Notes: generated from the letters alone by a model not told the origin. Shown: positions 15,526 through 23,735, numbered from the stretch's first letter. The stretch: 27,094 bases of DNA from an uncultured Verrucomicrobiales bacterium (GCA_937916135.1 CALFTQ010000174.1:1-27094), one strand, 5' to 3'. Program-made: numbers and translations.

Positions 15526-18500
15526 TTAGTGAATATCAACGCTGAGCGCTTCTCCCTGCTTGAGCTCCAGCGTGGGGAAGAGGATGAAATCATTCGTGAA
15601 GATGGCGCCGGGTGCGCTGCAGCCCGTGGCGCCACGGCCGGTTTCAGCCGTGGGGAACCACACCGCGCAGCGCTCCTTTGTGTCGTAGTTGGCGGTGATG
15701 GTGAAGCGCTTCGGCGATTCCCAGGTCAGGGTGTAGGGAGCCTTGGCGTTGCTTTCATCCACCGAGGCGCGCCAGGCGGGGTCGCCGTAGAAAGCCACTA
15801 CATCGCGGTCGTGCACCAGGCCGAGCGCCTCTCTGGCCGTGTTCTCCCCAATCTGGATTCTGTGCTCCATAAGCTGGGGGACTATTTCAGCCGGGGAGAA
15901 GCGCGGGCCGTTGAAGCGCACGCTGAGCAGGGCCGGGTGCAGCTGCCCGGTGCGGTGCAGGATGAACTGGTTGTTCAGGAACCATGCCTCCGCCAGGCTG
16001 GTGCCGGAGGTGTTGCCCATGAAGGTGCCCAGCGTGCCCCAGCCGCCCTCGCCGTACCAGGTGGTCACGGTGTAGCCCACCACCTGGTTGCAGGTGTAGG
16101 CAGAAAGGGCGGTGGCAGCCATGCTGTGCGGGCTGCGCTGCGCATTGCCGAACAGGCAGTTGCCGGCCGCAATCCATACGCGGGGTTCGCCGTCAGGTTT
16201 CACCGCCGGGTATTCAGCGGCCCATTGTTCAAGCGTGGAGCAATCACCACGGAGTGCTTGCTCCAGCGGCTTCCGGAATTCTTTCAGCCGCTGCGGCGGC
16301 AGGGAGTGGAAGCGGTTGCCGTGCGAGAAGAGGAGTCCGCGGCTGAAGGGCATTTCCAGGTTGAACTGCGTGGCGTGGCTGGAGGTGATGATGAATTGCG
16401 GCCTGGCGGATTCCAGCTTTTCCGTGAAGATGCTCAGCAGCTTATCCTCCGCAGGGGAGGCCGGGTAGGTGGTGGTGACGGGTTCTGTGTATCCGCTTTG
16501 CTCGCGCACAGGCGCACCGCCCCAGTCGGTGATGCAGCAGCTGTGCTCGAAGCGGGAGTGGTCCACATTGGTGGTGGCCAGCATGCGTTTGATGGTGAGC
16601 GGCTGGTCTGCTTCGGCAATGCGCCGGGCATCTGCCGCGCTGTGGCCGGTGATGATACCCCAGATGCAGTCGCCCCAGGGGTCATCATCCACCTGGCGGG
16701 CAGCGCGGTGCAGGTCGTTCACCAGGGTGCGGCTTACTTCCTCCGGGCGCAGCACGCAGGCGGCATAGCGGGCCTGCGTGTTGCGCAGCGTGGCGGAAAG
16801 GCTTCCCTCCGTCAGCTCAGGCAGGGTGCAGATGACTGCATCAGGGTACTTTTTTTTTAAGGAATCGGCCACGGCAGCCCAGGCGGGGTCGGCCATGGTG
16901 CTTTCGGTGGAGATGATGGTGTAGCCCCCCCCGGCCTCTGCAGGGGCCGGTTCAGCCTCCGGCTGTTCCTTCGGCACGGAGCCGGCGGGCATGGTGAAGA
17001 AATAGTTGGTCGAATCCTGCGGGCCGAACACCTCGCGGGCGAGCTGCTGAATTTCCTCCAGGGTGATGCTCTGCACATCCTCCACCTGGCCGCGGATGAG
17101 CGGCAGCTGGCGTTCATCGCTCTGCAGGCGGGCCAGGGCGCTGTTCCAGTAGCCGGTGGTGCGCAGGTTTTTCTGCGTGCTGGCAATGTAGGGCCGCAGA
17201 GCGCAATCCAGGTCATCCTGGGTAATCTTGCCCTGGCCGAGGTCCATGAGGATGGCATCCATGGCGGTGTTCACCTTCACCCGGTTGCCCACCACACCGG
17301 CGCTGATGGTGGTGATAGTGGCGGCGTTGCTCAGGCTGGCATTGGTAGCCAGTCGCACAGAGGGGGAGTAGGTCTCGCCCAGCTGGGCGCGGATGCCATC
17401 AAACAACTTGTGGCGGGTGATGGAGGTGAGCACGGCCAGCCGGCGGTTGCGGCGCTGGTCCATGCCATCGCCACAGGGGCGCACCTGCGCCACGATGGTC
17501 TTATCCAGGTCGGTGGTGTAGGGCAGGAAGGCGCGCTGGCCCCACCTGGCACTGCTCACGGTGGTCTCCGCCTCGGTGAGCGGGGTGAACTCGCGCTTGC
17601 GCTCCGGCATGGCGCCGAAGGTGCGTTCCAGCACGGGCAGCACGTCCGCCACCTTGAAATCACCCACGATGCTGATTTCCAAGGCGCCGCTCTGCAGCCA
17701 GGGGGAGAGGGCCTCCTTCACCTGCTCTGCGGTGCAGGCCTCAATCTGGGAGCGCTCCGGGGTGGTGAAGCGGGCATCGCTGCCATACATGAGCCTGGGG
17801 GCCTGCAGACTATAGGCGCCGTTCGGGGTGGTCTGGTAGCGGTTGTAGAGGGAGGGCAGCTGGCGGCGCAGCTGCACCTCGCCATCTGTGCGGTAGCCGG
17901 GGTGCATGATGCCGGCGGCCAGCAGCTTGCATTGCAGCTCAAAATCTGCGGCAGTGGTGGTGCCGCTCATGGTGAAGCGGTCCGAGCCGATGCCGAAGTT
18001 CAGGCTCACATTGCGCCCGGCAAGGATTTTTTCCAGCTCGGTGAAATTGTGAGCCTCCAGTCCCCCCATGCGCATGACGCTGCCGGCCATGGTGGCCAGG
18101 CCGGGGGTGTGGGTGAGGCGCAGGGAGCCGCCATCGATATTGGCAATGACGCTGATGCTGCCCTTGGAGAAATCCACAGGCTTCAGGTTTACGCGGATAC
18201 CGTTGGAAAGCGTGATGGTGGTGACTCCCAGGTCTTCGAGGATGGCCTGCTGCTCAATGCTGCCGGGGGCGCCCATCTGCTCGTAGGCAAAGGGCGGCAG
18301 TTCTTCCATGACCGGTGCGGTCACTTCCTGCTGCATCACTTTGTCGTAGATTCCGCGCAGGGTTTCGCCGGTGATGCCCTCCACTTTGGCGCCGGTGAGC
18401 ATGAGCTTGGCACGCGCACTGTCGAAGGCCTGCTCCAGCGCCTGGCGGCAGAGGTCGGGATTCTGCATGATGCGGGCCAGCCCCAGTTCAAACACGCGCA

Positions 18501-19815
18501 AATCCTCTGCCGGGGTGGTCATCTGCTCATGCCCGGAGATGCAGCTAATGAGATTATCGGCCATGTCGGCGGCGCTGGTGGTTTCCCAGCCGTTAATGCG
18601 GCGGACAAAGGAAGCACGCACCTGGGCAGAAATTTCAGCCAGTTCGGCGGGGGTGAAGCCGTACCGGCAGGCGCGGCGCAGCTCCAGCAGGGCGGCTCCC
18701 ATAGCCTGCTGCCATTTTTCCGGGGCGGCACTGACCCCCATGCTGAACATTTCGGCCGTGTTGTACAGGGGTTCCTTGGAAACAGATGCACCCTGGAACG
18801 GGCAGGAGCCCTCGCGCGCCATGCGCCCGAGCCGCTGGTTGAGCATGGCTCCGGCCAGCTGCAGGGGCAGGTCCTGGATGCGCTGCTCCGTGGTGTCCGG
18901 TTTCTCCTGCCAGGGATCCGATACCATGATGTTCAGGCTCATGAGCGCATTTTCCGGGTTCTCCATCACCAGCTCGGCCGGCCCCAGGTTATCCGGGGTG
19001 CCGGGGGCAATGCGGGCGGCGGGTGCGGTATCCGCCATGCTGCCGAAGTGCTTTTCCACCCAGCCCAGGGCGGTGGCGGGCTCGAAATCGCCCGTCACAA
19101 TCACCGTCATGTTGCGGGCTACATAGTGCGTCTTGTAGTAGTTGCGGAACACCTCATACGGCGCACCCATGATGACCTCCTCCGTGCCGATGGGAAGGTA
19201 ATCTGCCAGGCGGGTGCCGGGGGCGGCGTGGCGCAGCATGGCAATCATGGTGCGGTAGCTTGCGGAGTCGCGGGCGTAGAGCTCGCTCTTCACGATGCCT
19301 CGCTCGTGGTCAATGGCGCTGTCTTCCAGCGTGGCACCGTCTGCAAAGTCGCGCATGATGGTGAAGGCGAAGTTAACCGTCTCATCCTTCAGGTTGGGCA
19401 GGTCGAGCATGTATACCGTCTCCAGCAGGCTGGTGTAGGCATTGGCATCGCCGCCGAAGCCGAGGCCCAGCTGCTGCATGGTCGGGATGAGCTCGCCGCG
19501 CTTGAAATTGCGGGAGCCATTGAACACCAGGTGTTCCAGAAGGTGGGAAATACCCTTCTCATGCTCCTGCTCATCCAGCGAGCCTACGTTCACGTGCAGG
19601 CGCACGCTGGCCCGGCCCTGGGGCTCTGCAGTGGGGCGGATGATGTACTTCACGCCGTTGGGCAGCTGCCCCTGCACAATCTGCGGGTCAATCTGCAACT
19701 CTGCCTGGGTTTCTGCAGCCTGCTGCAGCACTTCTGCCTCAGGTGTTTCCTGGGCACTCAGCATGGTGCTGCCCACGGTAAAAGCCATGAGCGGGAGTAA
19801 ATAACGGTATTTCAT
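15526..19815 (-). CDS. Exported double M16 metallopeptidase fused to a C25/clan-CD-like region
   Basis: This is a 1429-aa protein. The start at 19815 gives a signal peptide (MKYRYLLPLMAFTVGSTMLSA, cleaved near 22). The first M16 domain has the inverted zinc motif His91-Leu-Leu-Glu94-His95 and the distal Glu171 (ERGIVKSEL). An M16 C-terminal domain (about 225-400) follows, and a second inactive-looking pair lies at about 560-910, as in PqqL-like two-unit enzymes. These usually end near here, but this one goes on after a Pro/Glu linker (about 940-965) with some 460 residues. Those read like a C25 gingipain-type fold: DDDPWGDCIWGIITG, then FIITSSHA with His1147, then VWIAAGNC with Cys1220, then GTFMGNTSGTSLAEAWF. 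The protein is probably periplasmic or surface-exposed and degrades peptides. The C25 call comes from motif layout and is less certain than M16. Confidence 0.88.
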   Translation of the reverse strand: MKYRYLLPLMAFTVGSTMLSAQETPEAEVLQQAAETQAELQIDPQIVQGQLPNGVKYIIRPTAEPQGRASVRLHVNVGSLDEQEHEKGISHLLEHLVFNGSRNFKRGELIPTMQQLGLGFGGDANAYTSLLETVYMLDLPNLKDETVNFAFTIMRDFADGATLEDSAIDHERGIVKSELYARDSASYRTMIAMLRHAAPGTRLADYLPIGTEEVIMGAPYEVFRNYYKTHYVARNMTVIVTGDFEPATALGWVEKHFGSMADTAPAARIAPGTPDNLGPAELVMENPENALMSLNIMVSDPWQEKPDTTEQRIQDLPLQLAGAMLNQRLGRMAREGSCPFQGASVSKEPLYNTAEMFSMGVSAAPEKWQQAMGAALLELRRACRYGFTPAELAEISAQVRASFVRRINGWETTSAADMADNLISCISGHEQMTTPAEDLRVFELGLARIMQNPDLCRQALEQAFDSARAKLMLTGAKVEGITGETLRGIYDKVMQQEVTAPVMEELPPFAYEQMGAPGSIEQQAILEDLGVTTITLSNGIRVNLKPVDFSKGSISVIANIDGGSLRLTHTPGLATMAGSVMRMGGLEAHNFTELEKILAGRNVSLNFGIGSDRFTMSGTTTAADFELQCKLLAAGIMHPGYRTDGEVQLRRQLPSLYNRYQTTPNGAYSLQAPRLMYGSDARFTTPERSQIEACTAEQVKEALSPWLQSGALEISIVGDFKVADVLPVLERTFGAMPERKREFTPLTEAETTVSSARWGQRAFLPYTTDLDKTIVAQVRPCGDGMDQRRNRRLAVLTSITRHKLFDGIRAQLGETYSPSVRLATNASLSNAATITTISAGVVGNRVKVNTAMDAILMDLGQGKITQDDLDCALRPYIASTQKNLRTTGYWNSALARLQSDERQLPLIRGQVEDVQSITLEEIQQLAREVFGPQDSTNYFFTMPAGSVPKEQPEAEPAPAEAGGGYTIISTESTMADPAWAAVADSLKKKYPDAVICTLPELTEGSLSATLRNTQARYAACVLRPEEVSRTLVNDLHRAARQVDDDPWGDCIWGIITGHSAADARRIAEADQPLTIKRMLATTNVDHSRFEHSCCITDWGGAPVREQSGYTEPVTTTYPASPAEDKLLSIFTEKLESARPQFIITSSHATQFNLEMPFSRGLLFSHGNRFHSLPPQRLKEFRKPLEQALRGDCSTLEQWAAEYPAVKPDGEPRVWIAAGNCLFGNAQRSPHSMAATALSAYTCNQVVGYTVTTWYGEGGWGTLGTFMGNTSGTSLAEAWFLNNQFILHRTGQLHPALLSVRFNGPRFSPAEIVPQLMEHRIQIGENTAREALGLVHDRDVVAFYGDPAWRASVDESNAKAPYTLTWESPKRFTITANYDTKERCAVWFPTAETGRGATGCSAPGAIFTNDFILFPTLELKQGEALSVDIH

Positions 19816-19963
19816 ATCAAAATGCTGAAGATTTATGTTAGGACGCAGTAACTGCACCAAACGTTGAAAAATCCTTGCGTATTCTAACTCCGGCAGGGTG
19901 CCGGGTCAAGGAAATTAGTGCGCACCTGCTGCGCGGGTGAATAAAATCTGACACATTTCTGCC

Positions 19964-19993
19964 TTGCATATACGCGCGCGTGCATGCTTTAAT
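19964..19993 (+). promoter_or_regulatory. Possible promoter of the yqeY-ispD operon
   Basis: TTGCAT (19964-19969), an 18-base spacer and TTTAAT (19988-19993), eight bases before the ATG at 20002. If used, the transcript is nearly leaderless. A GAGGG at 19994-19998 offers a rival reading as a ribosome-binding site placed close to the ATG. Confidence 0.35.
19965..19987. other. 23-base alternating purine-pyrimidine tract
   Basis: Every step from 19965 to 19987 alternates pyrimidine and purine, with a CGCGCGCG-type core, so the stretch could adopt Z-DNA under negative supercoiling. It lies between the divergent M16 and YqeY genes and inside the spacer of the possible yqeY promoter. Confidence 0.4.
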
Positions 19994-20001
19994 GAGGGCC
20001 T

Positions 20002-20448
20002 ATGAATAACCTGATTACCGAAGGAATGAAGACTGCCATGCGTGCCAAGGACACGGTGGCCCTGGGTGCATTGCGTGGATTGAAGGCTGCTTTGCAGACG
20101 GCCTGCCTGGCGAAGGGCAGCGTGAATGCCGAGCTGACCCCTGCCGAGCAGCAGAACGTGGTCCGCAAGCAGATCAAGCAGCGCGAGGATGCTATTGCGC
20201 TCTATGCCCAGGCCGGCCGCACTGAGCAGGTGGAAAAGGAACAGGCCGAAATCAAGGTTCTGGCCGCTCTGCTGCCCCAGGAGATGACCGAGGCGGAAAT
20301 CCTGCCCATCCTGGATGCAGTGATTGCTGAGCTTGGCGCCACCAGCAAGAAGGACATGGGCCGCGTGATGAAGGAAATGCAGGCACGCACCGAGGGCCGC
20401 GCCCCCGGCAAGGTGCTTTCCGCACTGGTGGGTTCCCGCCTGAATTAA
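20002..20448 (+). CDS. yqeY: GatB/YqeY-domain protein
   Basis: This is a 148-aa protein, the usual length for the YqeY family. It starts MNNLITEGMKTAMRAKDTVA with the family's LR-type segment (LGALRGLKAAL). Then come QNVVRKQIKQREDAIALYAQAGR and LAALLPQEMTEAEI, and it ends GRAPGKVLSALV. The family is helical and related to the tail domain of GatB, which binds tRNA in the amidotransferase. The stand-alone protein's role is unclear, though a link to tRNA charging quality is often proposed. It is the first gene of a compact operon with ispD nine bases downstream, and is divergent from the large peptidase. Confidence 0.92.
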   Translation: MNNLITEGMKTAMRAKDTVALGALRGLKAALQTACLAKGSVNAELTPAEQQNVVRKQIKQREDAIALYAQAGRTEQVEKEQAEIKVLAALLPQEMTEAEILPILDAVIAELGATSKKDMGRVMKEMQARTEGRAPGKVLSALVGSRLN

Positions 20449-20457
20449 GATTGCGAT

Positions 20458-21126
20458 ATGTTCTGTGCTGTCATCGTGGCGGCGGGCAGTTCCCGCCGCG
20501 CCGGTTTTGATAAGTTGGCCGCCCCGCTGGCCGGGCTGCCGGTGCTGCGCCGCAGTGTGGATGCCTTTGTGGCAGCCGGTGCTGCGGCTGTGGTAGTGGT
20601 GTGTCCGCAGAGCCGCTGGGAGGAAACCGGGCTGGCTGCGGCAGGGTTCCCGGTTCCGGTGAGCCGGGTTGATGGCGGCGCGGAGCGGCAGGATTCTGTG
20701 GCGGCAGGGTTGGCTGCGCTGCCTGCCGGAACCCGCATGGTGGCGGTGCACGATGGTGCCCGCCCGTTGATTACCCCTCAGGGGATTCAAGCATGCCTGG
20801 CTGCCGCCGACAGCACCGGGGCAGCCGCTTGTGCCCACCCCGTGGTGGATACCCTCAAACGGGCGGACGCCGATGGGTGCGCCTTGCCGGAAAAGGTGAG
20901 CCGCGAGAACCTCTGGGGTATGGAAACTCCGCAGATTTTCCGCCTGGATTTGCTCAGGCAGGCCTATGACTATGTCAAGGCTCACCAGCTGGTGGTGACA
21001 GATGAGGTCTCCGCCGTGGAGGCGCTGGGCGTGGCAACCCGCCTGGTGCAGGGCGGGGCGAACCTGAAGATAACCCTGCCGGGTGACCTGGAACTGGCTG
21101 AACTCATCTGGAAACACCGTTCATGA
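20458..21126 (+). CDS. ispD: 2-C-methyl-D-erythritol 4-phosphate cytidylyltransferase
   Basis: This 222-aa cytoplasmic enzyme joins CTP and 2-C-methyl-D-erythritol 4-phosphate in the third step of the non-mevalonate isoprenoid pathway. The nucleotide-binding start VIVAAGSSRRAGFDK holds the expected Arg and Lys. VHDGARPLI at about 97-105 supplies the metal/CTP Asp, WGMETPQIF matches the family's TPQ.F motif, VTDE follows, and NLKITLPGDL near the end carries the substrate-binding Lys. Length and motif order agree with IspD across bacteria. It overlaps the next gene by four bases (ATGA), so the two are probably coupled. No IspF fusion is present. Confidence 0.95.
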   Translation: MFCAVIVAAGSSRRAGFDKLAAPLAGLPVLRRSVDAFVAAGAAAVVVVCPQSRWEETGLAAAGFPVPVSRVDGGAERQDSVAAGLAALPAGTRMVAVHDGARPLITPQGIQACLAAADSTGAAACAHPVVDTLKRADADGCALPEKVSRENLWGMETPQIFRLDLLRQAYDYVKAHQLVVTDEVSAVEALGVATRLVQGGANLKITLPGDLELAELIWKHRS

Positions 21127-21938
21127 GTCTCCGCGGGCACAAAATCTGGGTCATAGGCGCGGGGTATCTGGGCTCTACGCTGGCAGAGGCATGCCGCCAG
21201 GAAGGCGCACATGTGCTGACCATTGATCCCGCAGCTGTGGCCAATCTTCGCGGCAGCGCGGCAGATGCGGAGGTGCTGCGCCATGCACTGGAACGCATGG
21301 TGCCGGACACCGTTTTCTGCTGCACCGCCACGCATGGCGGCACGGCAGAGGATTACCGCAAGGCGTATCTGGAGCCGGCGCTCAATCTGGACCACCTGCT
21401 GGAGGGAACCCGCGTGGTGTTCTGCTCGTCCACCTCGGTGTATGCCGGGCGGGGGGGCGAAATCATCACGGAGGATAGCCCGCCCAAGGCAGAATCGGAA
21501 CGAGCCGGTATCTTATTGCGCGCCGAAACCGTGATTCTCAATAGTGGTGGAGTGGTCGCGCGCCTTGCTCCGCTCTATGGAGAGGCGCGCTGCGAGCTGG
21601 TCCGCCGCTTCAGGGAGGGCCTGCCGGCATTGCCGGGAGCGGATGACCGCGTGCTGAATTACCTGCACGTGGAGGACGCCGCAGATGCACTGCTGCTGCT
21701 GGGTACACAGCCCTGGCTTCAGTACGGTGTTTACAATGTGTGCGGTGAAAGTTTCACCAAAAAAGAAATCTACGCTCAGCTGCAGGAGATATTCGGCATC
21801 GGGGCCGGGCCGGAATGCTCCGGGCCATCACAGCGTGGGGTGTCTGATATGCGCGTGGACTGCACCCGCATCCGCGAACTGGGCTGGGAGCCGATTTGTT
21901 CGGTGCCGGAACTGGCCCGTGATTGGAAAGCCCGTTGA
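21123..21938 (+). CDS. NAD(P)-binding sugar-epimerase-like protein (atypical SDR, YeeZ-like)
   Basis: This is a 271-aa Rossmann protein. The dinucleotide-binding loop is IWVIGAGYLGSTLA (residues 8-21), an acidic residue follows the second strand, then FCCTATHGG and VVFCSSTSVYAGRGG. The usual catalytic Tyr-xxx-Lys is not visible where the extended SDR family has it (SERAGILLRAE instead). VARLAPLYGE and NYLHVEDAADALLLL match the substrate half of epimerase/dehydratase proteins, and YNVCGE is typical. This pattern matches the atypical SDR group that includes E. coli YeeZ, whose reaction is unknown. It overlaps ispD by four bases and is followed by a J-domain gene after six bases. Confidence 0.85.
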   Translation: MSLRGHKIWVIGAGYLGSTLAEACRQEGAHVLTIDPAAVANLRGSAADAEVLRHALERMVPDTVFCCTATHGGTAEDYRKAYLEPALNLDHLLEGTRVVFCSSTSVYAGRGGEIITEDSPPKAESERAGILLRAETVILNSGGVVARLAPLYGEARCELVRRFREGLPALPGADDRVLNYLHVEDAADALLLLGTQPWLQYGVYNVCGESFTKKEIYAQLQEIFGIGAGPECSGPSQRGVSDMRVDCTRIRELGWEPICSVPELARDWKAR

Positions 21939-21944
21939 ATTGAT

Positions 21945-22700
21945 ATGCCGCGCCCGGATTACTACGAACTGCTGGATGTGGAGCCTACCGTGCCCCAGGC
22001 AGAGCTGAAGCTTGCTTATTACCGGCAGGCCAAGCGTTTTCATCCGGATTTGAACGTGGGGGATGCCGCTGCCGAGGAACGCTTCAAGCTGATAGCGGAA
22101 GCTTACCGGATATTGGCAGATGAACAGGAACGCCGCTTGTATGATGAAGCCCGCGAGCGGGATTTGCGCTATGCGGATGCTCCCGAACTGGCAGGCATGC
22201 CGCGCCGCGTGCGCTTTTCTGCCCGCAGTTCCCGCCGCCGCGAGGAAAAGCCCCGCACCCTGCGCCGCCGTTTCTCGATTTTGCCGGAGCGAAGGAAAAT
22301 GCCCCGCTGGGTCATCTGGTGCATGGGGGTGCTCTGGGTGAGTGCGTTGCTGCCTTTCGTCATGCGTACCGGGAATGTGGCCCTCAACTACGGAAAACAC
22401 CCGGAGAAGAAGGAAAAACCGGAACCGGCGGCAGAGGTGGTGCGCGAGCGGCTGGCCCGCATGCAGGCCGAGCTGGAGCAGGCCGCCGCTGCGGGGGATG
22501 CCCGCGCTCAGTTGCGGCTGGGGCTCCTCATGTATTCCGGCAGTGCCGGGGTGCAGATGAACCGGCCCGCAGCAAAGGAGATGTGGCAGAAAGCCGCGGC
22601 TCAGGGCAACAAGGCAGCAGCTTATTACCTGGAGAAATGTGATTTTACACAGCCCGCGCCAGTGGAGGAAAGCCCGGCCCCCGCTGCACCGCAGCCCTGA
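21945..22700 (+). CDS. Membrane-anchored J-domain protein with a Sel1-like repeat
   Basis: This 251-aa protein combines three parts. Residues 5-68 are a J domain with the HPD motif (His33-Pro34-Asp35) that stimulates DnaK ATPase. A basic region (about 87-120) leads to one TM segment (about 122-140). After a Lys/Glu-rich and coiled stretch (150-180), residues about 183-225 form one Sel1-like repeat (GDARAQLRLGLLMYSG..., then AAKEMWQKAAAQGNKAAAYYLE). A Pro/Ala tail ends it. The J domain should lie in the cytoplasm and the Sel1 part in the periplasm. It lacks the Gly/Phe and zinc regions of DnaJ, so it is a specialised co-chaperone. It is the last gene of the operon; its stop lies two bases from the stop of the convergent gene, within a CCTGATATCAGG palindrome. 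Confidence 0.88.
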   Translation: MPRPDYYELLDVEPTVPQAELKLAYYRQAKRFHPDLNVGDAAAEERFKLIAEAYRILADEQERRLYDEARERDLRYADAPELAGMPRRVRFSARSSRRREEKPRTLRRRFSILPERRKMPRWVIWCMGVLWVSALLPFVMRTGNVALNYGKHPEKKEKPEPAAEVVRERLARMQAELEQAAAAGDARAQLRLGLLMYSGSAGVQMNRPAAKEMWQKAAAQGNKAAAYYLEKCDFTQPAPVEESPAPAAPQP

Positions 22701-22702
22701 TA

Positions 22703-23281
22703 TCAGGCTTCCTTTTTAGCCGTTTTTGTGCGCCTGGCCCGGGCACGGCGGCGCTTGCGACTGGTGGCCCGCTTTTGCCGCCCGGGGTTGATGCGCTGCA
22801 TTTCCACCTGCATGAGCAGCAGGGTGAACATGGAGGCCGGGCTGATTTCCACCGCAGCTGCCCGGGAGACCGTTTCGGCCAGCTGTACCATTTTTTGCAG
22901 CAGTGAGGCATATTCCGCGGCATCTGTGCCGATGCCCGCATCCGTGAGCAGCGTGTGCAGCTGCAGAAGGTGCCGGAACATGCAGAGCCAGTTTTCCTCC
23001 GGCCCGGCAGTGAGGCTCGTCATCAGGGCTTCCGGCAGCGAATTGAGGCATTTTTCCACCTTGCGCAGCTGGGTCAGCCGGGTGCGATCCTTGCAACCGG
23101 AAGCTGCGGCTTCCAGCATGTAGCGCAAGGGCGTTTCCAAATCGCGGAACGCCTCCAGCGCTTCCACCGGCACATGGTTCCCACCGGGCGTTGCGTTGCC
23201 GCGTCGGGCAACGCGGGAAAACAGTTCCTCCATAGCGGCAAGGCGGCCTTGCGGTGTTACTGTCTCCCTCTCAAAAAGCAT
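22703..23281 (-). CDS. Hypothetical helical protein with a strongly basic C-terminal tail
   Basis: This is a 192-aa protein of unknown function. The main body (about 15-160) is predicted helical with regular Leu/Ala spacing, including LEAFRDLETPLRYMLEAA and LLQKMVQLAETVSRAAAVE. The last 25 residues are dominated by Arg and Lys (RKRRRARARR, then TKTAKKEA), the sort of tail that binds nucleic acid or acidic partners. An alternative start is Met17 (23233). No signal peptide or TM segment is present, so it is cytoplasmic. It converges with the J-domain gene with only two bases between stops. The MITE lies about 65 bases upstream of its start and may have displaced or supplied its promoter. Confidence 0.7.
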   Translation of the reverse strand: MLFERETVTPQGRLAAMEELFSRVARRGNATPGGNHVPVEALEAFRDLETPLRYMLEAAASGCKDRTRLTQLRKVEKCLNSLPEALMTSLTAGPEENWLCMFRHLLQLHTLLTDAGIGTDAAEYASLLQKMVQLAETVSRAAAVEISPASMFTLLLMQVEMQRINPGRQKRATSRKRRRARARRTKTAKKEA

Positions 23282-23336
23282 GCATGAATCCTACCAAGTT
23301 GCCCCCGCCCATGCAAGCATAAAGCGGGTCACGCAA

Positions 23337-23345
23337 CTGCTTTCC
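23337..23345 (+). repeat. Left copy of the 9-bp target-site duplication
   Basis: CTGCTTTCC directly abuts the left end of the inverted-repeat element and is repeated exactly at its right end (23638-23646). Confidence 0.8.
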
Positions 23346-23637
23346 CACACGTGTCCCAAAGATTTTGTAGAGAATAGAAATATCAGCAACATTTTGGAAG
23401 AAGCCCCCCTCTGCGCAATAAATTGATGTTTGTCGTTCCGACAAAGGTACGAAGTTCGAGGTGGGAGGTACGAAATGAAAGTTCCGCGAGCCTTGCGACT
23501 CGCCATTTGTTATCAGGAGAATACACCTGCAGGCGCCAGCCTGCCTGACTTTATACTTCGCACTTCCCACTTCGTACCTCGTACTTCTTCAAATTCCCAT
23601 TTATCGGGCTTCGGAGTCAAACTTTGGGACACGTGTG
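23346..23637. mobile_element. 292-bp MITE with perfect 16-bp terminal inverted repeats
   Basis: The ends are CACACGTGTCCCAAAG (23346-23361) and its exact reverse complement (23622-23637). Both are bordered by the same nine bases, CTGCTTTCC, as expected for a transposition target duplication. The element encodes no transposase. Further inverted repeats lie nested inside: a TTTGGAAGAAG-type pair (about 23393-23403 and 23584-23593) and a GGTACGAAG...GGGAGGTACGAA pair (about 23447-23474 and 23557-23579). Most of the element can therefore fold back on itself. Two small hairpins also occur (TTTGTCG/CGACAAA at 23430-23446; GCAGGC/GCCTGC at 23530-23545). It should be mobilised by an IS transposase elsewhere in the genome. 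A 9-bp duplication is seen in several IS families, so the family is not assigned. Confidence 0.82.
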
Positions 23638-23646
23638 CTGCTTTCC
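23638..23646 (+). repeat. Right copy of the 9-bp target-site duplication
   Basis: CTGCTTTCC directly follows the right terminal inverted repeat and is identical to 23337-23345. Confidence 0.8.
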
Positions 23647-23704
23647 TTGTATATTGGCGCCTGCTTCCTCAGTCTCCAATTTATCCGGTTTGCCCGGCGT
23701 GTGT

Positions 23705-23735
23705 AAAAAGCCACTCTCCCGGGCGGGAGAGTGGC
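23705..23735 (-). terminator. Rho-independent terminator of the fucosidase gene
   Basis: An 11-bp perfect stem (23710-23720 with 23725-23735), with a 4-base loop, is followed on the minus strand by five T. It lies 17 bases after the stop codon. Confidence 0.9.

Noticed and set aside
17410..19800. 796-codon open frame on the + strand opposite the M16 gene
   Set aside because: It is antisense to a well-supported peptidase and its Gly/Ala/His-rich sequence has no domain features. It is open only because of the GC-rich codon use of the real gene.
19915..21117. 400-codon minus-strand frame opposite yqeY and ispD
   Set aside because: Both + strand genes have clear family motifs; the antisense frame is His/Gln/Leu-rich without any motif.
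22696..22707. CCTGATATCAGG palindrome spanning both stop codons of the convergent genes
   Set aside because: It has no T run and no loop, so it is not a terminator; the symmetry partly follows from two TGA stops facing each other.
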